Shown here piece by piece: positions 25,529 to 32,190 of a stretch of 64,000 bases of DNA (within the stretch, counting starts at the first letter, position 1; each line of letters starts with the position of its first letter). Position numbers and translations under genes: made by a program. The notes under the pieces are model-generated. The model was not told where the DNA came from and did no database searches. It saw nothing but the letters and a program-made list of their open reading frames with translations. This stretch comes from Paenibacillus sp. (lineage in GTDB: Bacteria > Bacillota > Bacilli > Paenibacillales > YIM-B00363). The stretch lies in the NCBI RefSeq assembly GCF_031177825.1, contig NZ_JAPSKE010000007.1, forward strand, positions 1-64,000, written 5' to 3'.

Positions 25529-26098
25529 GTGTCAGCCGCAAGCAGTCGGTTCGACCGTCTCGTGACGTTATACGGCGACCGCGTGTACCGGAAAGCGTAC
25601 GGGATGGTGAAGGATCCGCATCTGGCCCAAGACGTTGCGCAGGAGACGTTCCTTAAGGCGTATCGTCATCTGGACACGGTGCTGGACGATCGACGAGCCG
25701 GGGCGTGGCTGTCGAAGATCGCGACGAACGCCGCCATCGATCTGATGCGCAAGCGCAGATGCTGGAACGGCATTCCGATGGAGCCGGAGCCGCTGGAAGG
25801 CGTCTGCGGCGCGGACGCCGAGGGCGTGGAAGAGGTCGTGTGCCGAAGACTCGGAGCGGAGCAGCTGATGGAGCAAATCGCGTGGTTGAAGCCCGCTTAT
25901 CGCGAGGTCGTCTGGATGAAGATCCGGTACGAATCGAAGGATGCGGAGATCGCCGAACGGCTCGGCGTATCGATCGGGACGGTGAAATCCCGGTTTCACC
26001 GGGCGAAGCGTTTCATTCGGAGCCGGATGGACGGTTCGCCTTCCACAGCCGGAACATCTCCAGCGAATCGCGAAGATGCGCGGCTTCCTCCTCCGTAA
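25529..26098 (+). CDS. ECF-type RNA polymerase sigma factor
   Basis: A 189-residue group 4 sigma factor. Region 2 includes KDPHLAQDVAQETFLKAYRHLDT (about 28-50) and the -10 recognition helix; region 4 includes LKPAYREVVWMKIRYESKDAEIAERLGVSIGTVKSRFHRAKRFI (about 122-165). GTG at 25529 is the start. No anti-sigma gene follows; instead the last 86 bases overlap the end of a minus-strand XRE gene. The C-terminal tail after region 4 is Ser/Pro-rich and probably not conserved. Confidence 0.9.
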   Translation: MSAASSRFDRLVTLYGDRVYRKAYGMVKDPHLAQDVAQETFLKAYRHLDTVLDDRRAGAWLSKIATNAAIDLMRKRRCWNGIPMEPEPLEGVCGADAEGVEEVVCRRLGAEQLMEQIAWLKPAYREVVWMKIRYESKDAEIAERLGVSIGTVKSRFHRAKRFIRSRMDGSPSTAGTSPANREDARLPPP

Positions 26099-26393
26099 GC
26101 GACTCGATCTGCCCGTCCCGGATCGCCGCGTAATATGGCGTCGCGCTCTCGCGAAGAATAGCCGCCTGCGAGGGACTCGAAGGAGCTGCGGAAGGTACGC
26201 GATCGCGGCCGAGCAAATAATCGACGGACACGTCGAACAGCTCCGCGAATTGCAGAAGCGCGTCCATGTCGGGCCGGCGGATTTCGTTTTCATAACCGGA
26301 GATCGTCGATTCGGCCAGCTCGAGGCGCTGCCCCAGCTGCTTCATCGTCCAACCGCGTTGTTTGCGAAGCTCTCGAATTCTAGCGCCGTACAT
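26013..26393 (-). CDS. XRE-family regulator with C-terminal extension
   Basis: A 126-residue repressor-type protein. The N-terminal HTH_3 domain is complete: IRELRKQRGWTMKQLGQRL, then ESTISGYENEIRRPDMDALLQFAELFDVSVDYLLGR. This DNA-binding part resembles SinR/Xre-type and ImmR regulators. The rest is polar and acidic. GGAGGTG precedes the ATG at 26393. Its promoter carries an operator, so autoregulation is likely. Divergent from a second XRE gene, convergent with and overlapping the ECF sigma gene. Confidence 0.88.
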   Translation of the reverse strand: MYGARIRELRKQRGWTMKQLGQRLELAESTISGYENEIRRPDMDALLQFAELFDVSVDYLLGRDRVPSAAPSSPSQAAILRESATPYYAAIRDGQIESLTEEEAAHLRDSLEMFRLWKANRPSGSE

Positions 26394-26411
26394 GCGCCCA
26401 CCTCCGATTTC

Positions 26412-26440
26412 ATTATACTTTGCACAATGCAAAATGTGAA
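26412..26440 (-). promoter_or_regulatory. Promoter and operator of the XRE gene
   Basis: On the minus strand TTCACA (26440-26435), exactly 17 bases, TATAAT (26417-26412). The spacer holds the perfect inverted repeat TTTGCA-N3-TGCAAA (26419-26433). A repressor bound here would block polymerase; the XRE protein itself is the obvious candidate. A further half site, TGCAAA, lies at the beginning of the next frame near 26510. Confidence 0.7.
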
Positions 26441-26534
26441 TTTTCCCGAAAAACTTCGCGAAATGCGTTGAAATCCCGACTCCAATTCGAGTAAAATAGG
26501 GAAAACAATGCAAAACGCGAAGGCGGGCGGATCG

Positions 26535-26765
26535 ATGGAAAGCATGCTGAAACTGACGAGGGAACGGGCCGGCATGTCCTTGGAGCATGCAGCCAAGAGG
26601 CTCAGCATCTCCCCGGGCTACCTGCTGCAGATCGAGAACGGCGCCCGCGGCGTCGGGGCTCCTCGAGCGACGCAAATCGCGGAGCTGTACGAGCTCGGGA
26701 GAGAGGAATTATTCGTTCCGACTCGGTTTACGGCGCGGTACCGAAGCAAAGGAGGGAAATCATGA
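26535..26765 (+). CDS. Small XRE-family regulator (76 aa)
   Basis: Almost only a helix-turn-helix domain: LKLTRERAGMSLEHAAKRL, then SPGYLLQIENGARGVGAPRATQIAELYEL. I chose the ATG at 26535, preceded by GGCGGGCGGA; an ATG at 26508 in frame would add nine residues. Its stop overlaps the ATG of the next small gene (ATGA). Divergent from the larger XRE gene. Target genes unknown, possibly the same operator. Confidence 0.82.
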   Translation: MESMLKLTRERAGMSLEHAAKRLSISPGYLLQIENGARGVGAPRATQIAELYELGREELFVPTRFTARYRSKGGKS

Positions 26766-26869
26766 ACGAAACCCCGATTTGGTTTTGGGTGATCGGCATT
26801 ATCGTCGTGTCGGTATCGATCGTGCTCGAAATTCGGACGCGGCGAAGCATGAACAAAGAACGCGAGTAA
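26762..26869 (+). CDS. Single-pass membrane microprotein (35 aa)
   Basis: Starts with ATG overlapping the stop of the XRE gene, with AAAGGAGGG directly upstream, so it is certainly positioned to be translated. It encodes one hydrophobic segment (IWFWVIGIIVVSVSIVLEI) and a basic cytoplasmic tail (RTRRSMNKERE). Coupling to an XRE regulator suggests a role as its membrane partner or target. No family recognised. Confidence 0.7.
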   Translation: MNETPIWFWVIGIIVVSVSIVLEIRTRRSMNKERE

Positions 26870-26900
26870 TGCGAAGGAGGCGAGAGCCCGCCTGCGCGAG

Positions 26901-26940
26901 AATCCCGGCGCTACCGTTCGCGGAGCGCGCGGGATTTTTT
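26901..26940 (+). terminator. Terminator of the XRE/microprotein unit
   Basis: AATCCCG-GCGCT pairs with AGCGC-CGGGATT, followed by TTTT. It overlaps the end of the convergent HNH gene. Confidence 0.75.
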
Positions 26941-27222
26941 CACTTTCGGCAAGACGCTCGGCGGCTGCTTACGAATCCAACGCAGGAACGGCCCCAGCCC
27001 CGGATCCGCGCGCAGCGCGTCGATCGTCGTCAATCCATCGGCCAGCTCCGCGTTCGTATAGGTGGCGTGAATCATCTTGTGGCAAGGAATGCACAGCTTC
27101 GCCGTGGGCAGGAAGGCGCCGCCTTCTTCTTTCGGCGTCAAGTGATGCACCGTCGTCTCCACGCCGTCCCGGCCGCACAAGGCGCAAGCGCCGACTTCCT
27201 TCCTTTTCGTTCGATCGAACAT
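26911..27222 (-). CDS. HNH endonuclease-family protein
   Basis: A 103-residue protein. The treble-clef HNH signature is present: C-x-x-C in ACALCGRD, HH in TTVHHLTPKEEGG, then C-x-x-C-H in LCIPCHKMIH. Stand-alone short HNH proteins of this kind are common in Firmicutes and may nick DNA or have a repair role. No partner genes. Single gene between two plus-strand small genes. Confidence 0.88.
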   Translation of the reverse strand: MFDRTKRKEVGACALCGRDGVETTVHHLTPKEEGGAFLPTAKLCIPCHKMIHATYTNAELADGLTTIDALRADPGLGPFLRWIRKQPPSVLPKVKKSRALRER

Positions 27223-27326
27223 GAAGTCCCTCCCCTTCGCGCGAACGCGCGACTTCCTCTTCCATACTAAAGCGGACCCCTTTAGGAGATGCTATTGGAA
27301 AATGCTGCAAAGGTAGGTGATTTTCC

Positions 27327-27392
27327 ATGAGCGCGATCTGGTACATCCTCGGCGCGATGCTCGGTTACGCGTCGCATCTATGGTTGGGCTGA
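27327..27392 (+). CDS. Possible 21-residue hydrophobic peptide
   Basis: MSAIWYILGAMLGYASHLWLG, preceded by AGGTAGGTGA at ribosome-site distance. It lies in the gap before the TPR gene. Too short to assign; the ribosome site and purely hydrophobic content are the only support. Confidence 0.35.
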   Translation: MSAIWYILGAMLGYASHLWLG

Positions 27393-27440
27393 GCCCGGTT
27401 GTGATATAATGGCAGCAACGTTCGAGAAGGAGGACCTGCC

Positions 27441-28115
27441 ATGAAAGTGGGACTGTTGTTCGGGCTGCTCTGGCTGCTGCTCGGCAATCCGTTCGTTGCC
27501 ATTCTCGTGCTGTTGCTGCTATTATACTTCCTGGACCGGAGTTTTATCGGAATTTTCCCCAGCTTCATGAAGCCGATTCGGCGCAGCCGCAGGCTGTCGA
27601 AGGTACTGCAGGACATCCGCGAACGCCCCTTCGACGTATCCGCGAAGCAAGAAGCCGCGCGCCTCTATATGGAGAAGAAGCGGTGGGGAGACGCCCGCCG
27701 CTTGCTTGAAGAGATCATGCCGGCGATGGAGCATTCGGCCGAGGTTACTTGCGACCTCGGCATTTGTCGCGTGAAGACGGGCGATCTCGAACAGGGCGAG
27801 AGGGATATTCTCAGAGCGCTCGAGATGAATCCGCGCGTGCGGTACGGCGAGCCGTACCTGCGCCTCGCCGAGGCGCTCGCGCCAATGGATTCCGAACGCG
27901 CCGTCGCCGCGCTCCAGCGGTTCCGGGAAGCGAATTCGTCGTCGTGCGAGTTTTATTACAAGCTCGGCCGATTGTACGACGCGCTGGGCAAGAAGCCCGA
28001 CGCGAAAGCGGCGTACGCCGAAGCGGTGGACGTGTATCGGGCGCTGCCGAAATACAAACGAAAGACGGAACGCCGCTGGGCGCTGCTATCGGCCGCGAGG
28101 AACGCCGTCGGGTAA
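27441..28115 (+). CDS. Membrane-anchored tetratricopeptide repeat protein
   Basis: A 224-residue protein. One or two transmembrane segments at about residues 3-33 (LLFGLLWLLLGNPFVAILVLLLLLYFL as a whole is hydrophobic), then a basic stretch, then about four TPR units to the end (for example AEVTCDLGICRVKTGDLEQGERDILRALEMNP and FYYKLGRLYDALGKKPDAKAAYAEAVD). TPR proteins scaffold complexes; the partner is unknown. GAAGGAGG precedes the ATG. Followed by a small membrane protein gene and yutE-like gene. Confidence 0.82.
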   Translation: MKVGLLFGLLWLLLGNPFVAILVLLLLLYFLDRSFIGIFPSFMKPIRRSRRLSKVLQDIRERPFDVSAKQEAARLYMEKKRWGDARRLLEEIMPAMEHSAEVTCDLGICRVKTGDLEQGERDILRALEMNPRVRYGEPYLRLAEALAPMDSERAVAALQRFREANSSSCEFYYKLGRLYDALGKKPDAKAAYAEAVDVYRALPKYKRKTERRWALLSAARNAVG

Positions 28116-28133
28116 GAATACGGAGGAATGATT

Positions 28134-28244
28134 GTGGGTCGAGACGTGTCGGAGGCCTTTCTGATTTTATTGGTGATCGTGGCGACGTTCGTCATAACGG
28201 CGAGCGTGTTGAAGCGCAAGGCGCGCAAGAAGCGGGACTCATAA
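28134..28244 (+). CDS. Small membrane protein (36 aa)
   Basis: GTG start seven bases after GGAGGA. One transmembrane segment (AFLILLVIVATFVITASVL) and a strongly basic end (KRKARKKRDS). It sits 18 bases after the TPR gene and 37 before the DUF86 gene, so it is probably part of their transcript. Function unknown. Confidence 0.6.
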   Translation: MGRDVSEAFLILLVIVATFVITASVLKRKARKKRDS

Positions 28245-28281
28245 GCGACGGGCTTCATAGGGAAGGGAGACGGAGTACCGA

Positions 28282-28743
28282 ATGTATTACGTGAACGAAG
28301 AACAGATCGAGGCGCGGCTTCGGTTTTTGCCGACGGTGACGAAGGCGCTGCGGGAGCTGGCGTCCGGCGCCGCGGCCGGCGCGGGGGAGGAGCGGAACGG
28401 TTCGTCCACGCTGCTGACGCATTTCGCTCAGGAGCGGGCGCTGCATCTCGCGATCGAAGCGGTCACCGACGTCGGCAGCTTTCTGATCGACGGGTTCATG
28501 ATGCGCGACGCGAGCAGCTACGAGGATATCGTCGACGTGCTGCGCACGGAGGGCGTGCTGCCGGAAGACCTTGCGGACGGCTTGAAGGCGCTCATCGCCC
28601 TGCGGCGGCCGTTGACGCAGGACTACATGGATTTGCCGCGGAACGGCTTGCGGGACGACCTGGAACGGACGGCGGCGCTGCTCGAGCGGTTCGCGCCGCT
28701 CGTGACCGCGTTCATCCGGAAGGAACTGCAGCCGTTCGCATGA
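28282..28743 (+). CDS. DUF86/HepT-like protein, YutE type
   Basis: A 153-residue HEPN-superfamily protein. MYYVNEEQIEARLRFL and AVTDVGSFLIDGFMMRDASSYEDIVDVL are close to B. subtilis YutE. HepT toxins have an R-x(4-6)-H RNase motif; here the matching place reads RRPLTQDY without the histidine, and no MNT nucleotidyltransferase antitoxin gene is adjacent, so a toxin role is doubtful. GGAAGGGAG precedes the ATG. Directly upstream of selD. Confidence 0.82.
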   Translation: MYYVNEEQIEARLRFLPTVTKALRELASGAAAGAGEERNGSSTLLTHFAQERALHLAIEAVTDVGSFLIDGFMMRDASSYEDIVDVLRTEGVLPEDLADGLKALIALRRPLTQDYMDLPRNGLRDDLERTAALLERFAPLVTAFIRKELQPFA

Positions 28744-28764
28744 CATAAGGAGGCGGAAGTACGG

Positions 28765-29844
28765 ATGGAACAAGTACAAGCGCAAGGACGGGACGCCGTG
28801 AAGCTGACGTCGCTGTCGTCCAAGGGCGGCTGCGGCTGCAAGATCGGACCCGGGGAGTTGTCCGGCATATTGTCGAGCCTCCCGAAGACGGAGCGGGACC
28901 CGAACTTGCTCGTGGGCACCGAGACGAGCGACGACGCGGGCGTTTATAAATTGACGGACGAGCTGGCGCTCGTGCAGACGGTCGACTTCTTCACGCCGAT
29001 CGTCGACGACCCGTACGCGTTCGGACAAGTCGCGGCGGCGAACGCGCTGAGCGACGTATACGCGATGGGGGGCAAGCCGACGACGGTGCTGAATCTCGTC
29101 GCGTTCCCGATTCAGCGGCTGGATCGTTCCGTGCTGGCGGACATTCTCCGCGGCGCGGGGGACAAGGTGCGGGAGGCGGGCGCGACGCTCGTCGGCGGAC
29201 ACTCGATCGACGACAACGAGCCGAAGTTCGGCCTCGCGGTCACCGGGACGATCCACCCCGACCGCGTGCTGACGAACGCCGGGGCGAAGCCGGGCGACCG
29301 GCTCATCTTGACGAAGCCGATCGGCGTCGGCATTCTGACGACCGCGATCAAGCGGGACAGGCTGTCGCCGGAGGAGATCGAACGCGTCACCGCGGTCATG
29401 GCGACGCTGAATCGTCGGGCGGCGGAGACGATGGAAGGCTACTCCGTTCACGCCTGCACGGACGTGACGGGCTTCGGCTTGCTCGGCCACGCGCTCGAGA
29501 TGGCGAAGGGCAGCGGCGCGGGCATCGTCATCGACCAGCCGCAGGTACCCGTCCTGCCTCGGGCGAAGGAGCTCGCGGACGAGGGCGTCATCCCGGGGGG
29601 CACGAAGAACAACTATCGCCACGTCGAGTCGTCGATCGACTTCGCGCCGACGCTGAGCGAGACCGAACGATACGTGCTTTGCGACGCCGTCACGTCCGGC
29701 GGCCTCTTGATCGCCGTCGCAGGCGACCAAGCGGAGGCGCTGCATGCGGCGCTGCGGGAAGCGGGCGTGGAAGCGGCCTTGATCGGCGCCGTCACGGACG
29801 GACACCCGGGACGGATCGTCGTGCGGCACGGGAAGGAAGCGTAA
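28765..29844 (+). CDS. selD: Selenide, water dikinase SelD
   Basis: Makes selenophosphate from selenide and ATP. The catalytic loop is SKGGCGCKI with C23 at the Sec/Cys position and K26 the essential lysine, so this is the cysteine form and needs no Sec decoding. ANALSDVYAMGGKP and DVTGFGLLGH are further family motifs. 359 residues. Four bases before mnmH, which uses its product. In this window the only visible use of selenium is tRNA selenouridine. Confidence 0.95.
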   Translation: MEQVQAQGRDAVKLTSLSSKGGCGCKIGPGELSGILSSLPKTERDPNLLVGTETSDDAGVYKLTDELALVQTVDFFTPIVDDPYAFGQVAAANALSDVYAMGGKPTTVLNLVAFPIQRLDRSVLADILRGAGDKVREAGATLVGGHSIDDNEPKFGLAVTGTIHPDRVLTNAGAKPGDRLILTKPIGVGILTTAIKRDRLSPEEIERVTAVMATLNRRAAETMEGYSVHACTDVTGFGLLGHALEMAKGSGAGIVIDQPQVPVLPRAKELADEGVIPGGTKNNYRHVESSIDFAPTLSETERYVLCDAVTSGGLLIAVAGDQAEALHAALREAGVEAALIGAVTDGHPGRIVVRHGKEA

Positions 29845-29848
29845 CGCC

Positions 29849-30892
29849 TTGGTAGAAGACATCACCGTAGAACAATTCGTGGAGCTGCTCGGGAGAGGGG
29901 ATATGACCCCGATCGACGTTCGATCGCCCGGCGAGTTCGCGGAAGGCAGCGTGCCGGGCGCCGTGAACGTGCCGCTGTTCGATAACGAGGAACGGGCGCG
30001 CATCGGCACCACGTATAAACAGCAAAGCGTAGACGCGGCGAAGGAGCTCGGGCTCGAGATCGTGTCGGCGAAGCTGCCGGCGTTCATTCGAGAGCTGCAG
30101 GGCGTATCCGGCCGCAAGGCGTTCTTCTGCTGGCGCGGCGGCATGCGGAGCAAGACGGCGTCGACGCTCCTCTCCATCCTCGGCGGACGGATGTACCGCA
30201 TACAAGGCGGCTTCCGCGCCTACCGGCGATGGGTCGTCGAGACGTTGTCGTCGTATGAGCTGAAGCAGCCGCTGATCGTGTTGAACGGATTGACGGGAAC
30301 GGGGAAGACGAATATTCTCCGATCGCTTCATGCGAAAGGGTACCCCGTCCTCGATCTCGAGGGGCTCGCGGCGCATCGCGGGTCGATCTTCGGCGGGGTC
30401 GGCCTCCAGCCGCACAACCAGCGTACGTTCGACTCGCTGCTCGTGCACGAGCTGATTCGGCTGCGCCGCAGCCCGTTCATCGCGATGGAGGGCGAGAGCC
30501 GGCGCGTCGGGAAGGCCGTGCTGCCGGAGTTTCTTGTGGAAGCGAAGGAGCGGGCGCCGCAGCTGTTTCTGGAGCTGCCGATAGAAGCGCGCGTGACGAA
30601 CATCCTCGCCGACTACGAGCCTGAGCGGTTCAAGGCGCAATGCATGGAGGCGTTCGAGCGGATCGAGCGGAAAATTCACACGCCGGCGGCGCGGGACATT
30701 CGGCAGGCGCTGGTGCGCGACGAGTTCCGGGAAGCCGTTCGCGGATTGCTAGAGTACTATTACGATCCGCGCTACGAGCATACGATTTCCGAATACGCCG
30801 CGGAGCGGACCGTCATTCGGGCCGCGACGACGATGGAGGCGGAACGGAAGATCGAATCGTTTTTGAAGAGGGCCTACCCCCAAGCGAATTAG
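29849..30892 (+). CDS. mnmH: tRNA 2-selenouridine synthase MnmH
   Basis: Converts 2-thiouridine at tRNA position 34 to 2-selenouridine with selenophosphate. An N-terminal rhodanese domain holds the catalytic C94 in FCWRGGMRSK; the C-terminal half carries the P-loop G147-LTGTGKT and geranyl/selenium transfer region. 347 residues. The TTG start has GGAAGGAAG upstream. The tRNA-Lys(TTT) at 332 is one of its likely substrates. Confidence 0.95.
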   Translation: MVEDITVEQFVELLGRGDMTPIDVRSPGEFAEGSVPGAVNVPLFDNEERARIGTTYKQQSVDAAKELGLEIVSAKLPAFIRELQGVSGRKAFFCWRGGMRSKTASTLLSILGGRMYRIQGGFRAYRRWVVETLSSYELKQPLIVLNGLTGTGKTNILRSLHAKGYPVLDLEGLAAHRGSIFGGVGLQPHNQRTFDSLLVHELIRLRRSPFIAMEGESRRVGKAVLPEFLVEAKERAPQLFLELPIEARVTNILADYEPERFKAQCMEAFERIERKIHTPAARDIRQALVRDEFREAVRGLLEYYYDPRYEHTISEYAAERTVIRAATTMEAERKIESFLKRAYPQAN

Positions 30893-30911
30893 CGAAGGGG
30901 AGGCCCTCTTC
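30865..30911. terminator. Stem-loop between convergent mnmH and NAGPA-like genes
   Basis: GAAGAGGGCCT-A-CCCC pairs with GGGG-AGGCCCTCTTC over the stop codon of mnmH. There is no clear T run on either side, so it may protect 3' ends or stop transcription weakly in both directions. Confidence 0.5.
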
Positions 30912-32043
30912 ACCATTTCGACGGATCGAACCGCTCCATGTCGAGGCCTTCCCAGACGTTGGCGATGCGGACGAGCTGCGGCTGCGGGAAGACGAGGAAG
31001 GCGGTCGGCAAGTACCGCTCGCCCTCCGTCGTCGCCGGCTGATTGACGATGCGGTAGCCCGCCTCGGCATCTCGGGTGACCAGTACGGTCGAGGCGCCGC
31101 CGTCGAGGTTCGCCGCGACGACCGCCCCGCGGTCGAGGAACAGCTGCTGCACGTCGTACAGCGTGGCGCCGACGCTGTGCGTCTGGCGGCCGTCGATGAC
31201 GGCGAACAGCACCGTGCCGTCCTCCGTTTGCGCGACGGCCGTACGGGGCGCGAGGCCCCAGCCGTCCTCGTCGCTCTCCACCAACCCCTTGCCGTTCACG
31301 ATCAGGCGCGGACGGAACGATACCGCTTCCCGCACGCCCATGCGCTGCAGCTCGGAGAGCGTATATTGCCCGACGATCAACGCGCCGCGGTCGGTGAAGC
31401 CGACGACGTCGATCTCGTCCTCGGGATCGGCGTCGTTATAAAACACCTCTCCCCCCGACATGACGATGCCGGTCGGCTTAAAGCCGTTGCCGCTCCAGTT
31501 CGGATCCGAGAAGCCGCCGCCGTTCACGCCGGCGACCGCGCCGAGGCGCTGCATCATGCGGCTCACCTTCTCGCCCCGGCCGATCGCGCTCGGCACGCCG
31601 ATGCGGATGCTCAGCGGGTCGGGCACGATGAGCAGCTTGCCGGACCAGCCTTCGCCGGAGACGTCTTCGATGCGGTAGAGCGGCTCCGCGGCCTTGTCCG
31701 CGCCCGTTCCGGAGCCGCCCGCAGGGCGCTCCGGCACGACCGGACGCAGCGATTCGCGCGCCATCGCGTCGAACCGGCGCTCGTATTCGGCGAGGCGTTC
31801 CCGCAGCGCGGCTTCGCCGATGACATATTTCGCCCAATGGCGATGCTGCGTCGTAATGAGCGTATCGGCCGCGAGGTAGCGCAGCCGGGCGCCGGACGGG
31901 GTGGCCCAGAGCCAGACGGCGACGCCGGCCGCCAGCAGCGCCAACGCCAGCGCGGCGCGGAGGGCGTTCGCGCGAAGTCCGCGGGGCCGCGAACGCGCCG
32001 GCGCCGGCGGCCGTCGAAGCGGGAGCCGGAAGTGCAAAGCCAT
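30910..32043 (-). CDS. Phosphodiester glycosidase (NAGPA) domain protein
   Basis: A 377-residue protein with one transmembrane segment at about 28-48 and an exported domain of the NAGPA family, which cleaves GlcNAc-phosphodiester bonds and is often linked to exopolysaccharide turnover. Motifs: AGVNGGGFSDPNWSGNGFKPTGIVMSGG, LAPRTAVAQTEDGTVLFAVIDGR and AANLDGGASTVLV. The N-terminus is Arg/Pro-rich. Start with AGGAGG upstream. Substrate in this organism unknown; likely acts at the cell surface. Confidence 0.88.
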   Translation of the reverse strand: MALHFRLPLRRPPAPARSRPRGLRANALRAALALALLAAGVAVWLWATPSGARLRYLAADTLITTQHRHWAKYVIGEAALRERLAEYERRFDAMARESLRPVVPERPAGGSGTGADKAAEPLYRIEDVSGEGWSGKLLIVPDPLSIRIGVPSAIGRGEKVSRMMQRLGAVAGVNGGGFSDPNWSGNGFKPTGIVMSGGEVFYNDADPEDEIDVVGFTDRGALIVGQYTLSELQRMGVREAVSFRPRLIVNGKGLVESDEDGWGLAPRTAVAQTEDGTVLFAVIDGRQTHSVGATLYDVQQLFLDRGAVVAANLDGGASTVLVTRDAEAGYRIVNQPATTEGERYLPTAFLVFPQPQLVRIANVWEGLDMERFDPSKW

Positions 32044-32152
32044 GGTGAGCCTCCTCTCCCTATTAGATCCTTATAATCAATTTCCGAATGGTAGCGATCC
32101 CGATGTGTTGGACGCGCCGGCGCCGGGAAAGGTTGCGCGGAAACAAGAAGAA

Positions 32153-32180
32153 GACAATCCCGGTCGGGGATTGCCTTCTA
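32153..32180 (-). terminator. Terminator of the LytTR-GGDEF-EAL gene
   Basis: On the minus strand GGCAATCCC pairs with GGGATTGTC, followed by a T-rich tail (TTCTTCTTGTTT). Confidence 0.6.
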
Positions 32181-32190
32181 AGGGTTTCAG

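Noticed and set aside
28282-28743. HepT/MNT toxin-antitoxin system
   Set aside because: No nucleotidyltransferase antitoxin gene is adjacent and the R-x-H RNase motif lacks its histidine.
28255-30201. 648-residue open frame antisense to yutE-like, selD and mnmH
   Set aside because: It is a GC-rich shadow frame, Arg/His/Asp-rich, with no family motif, opposite to genes with clear catalytic motifs.
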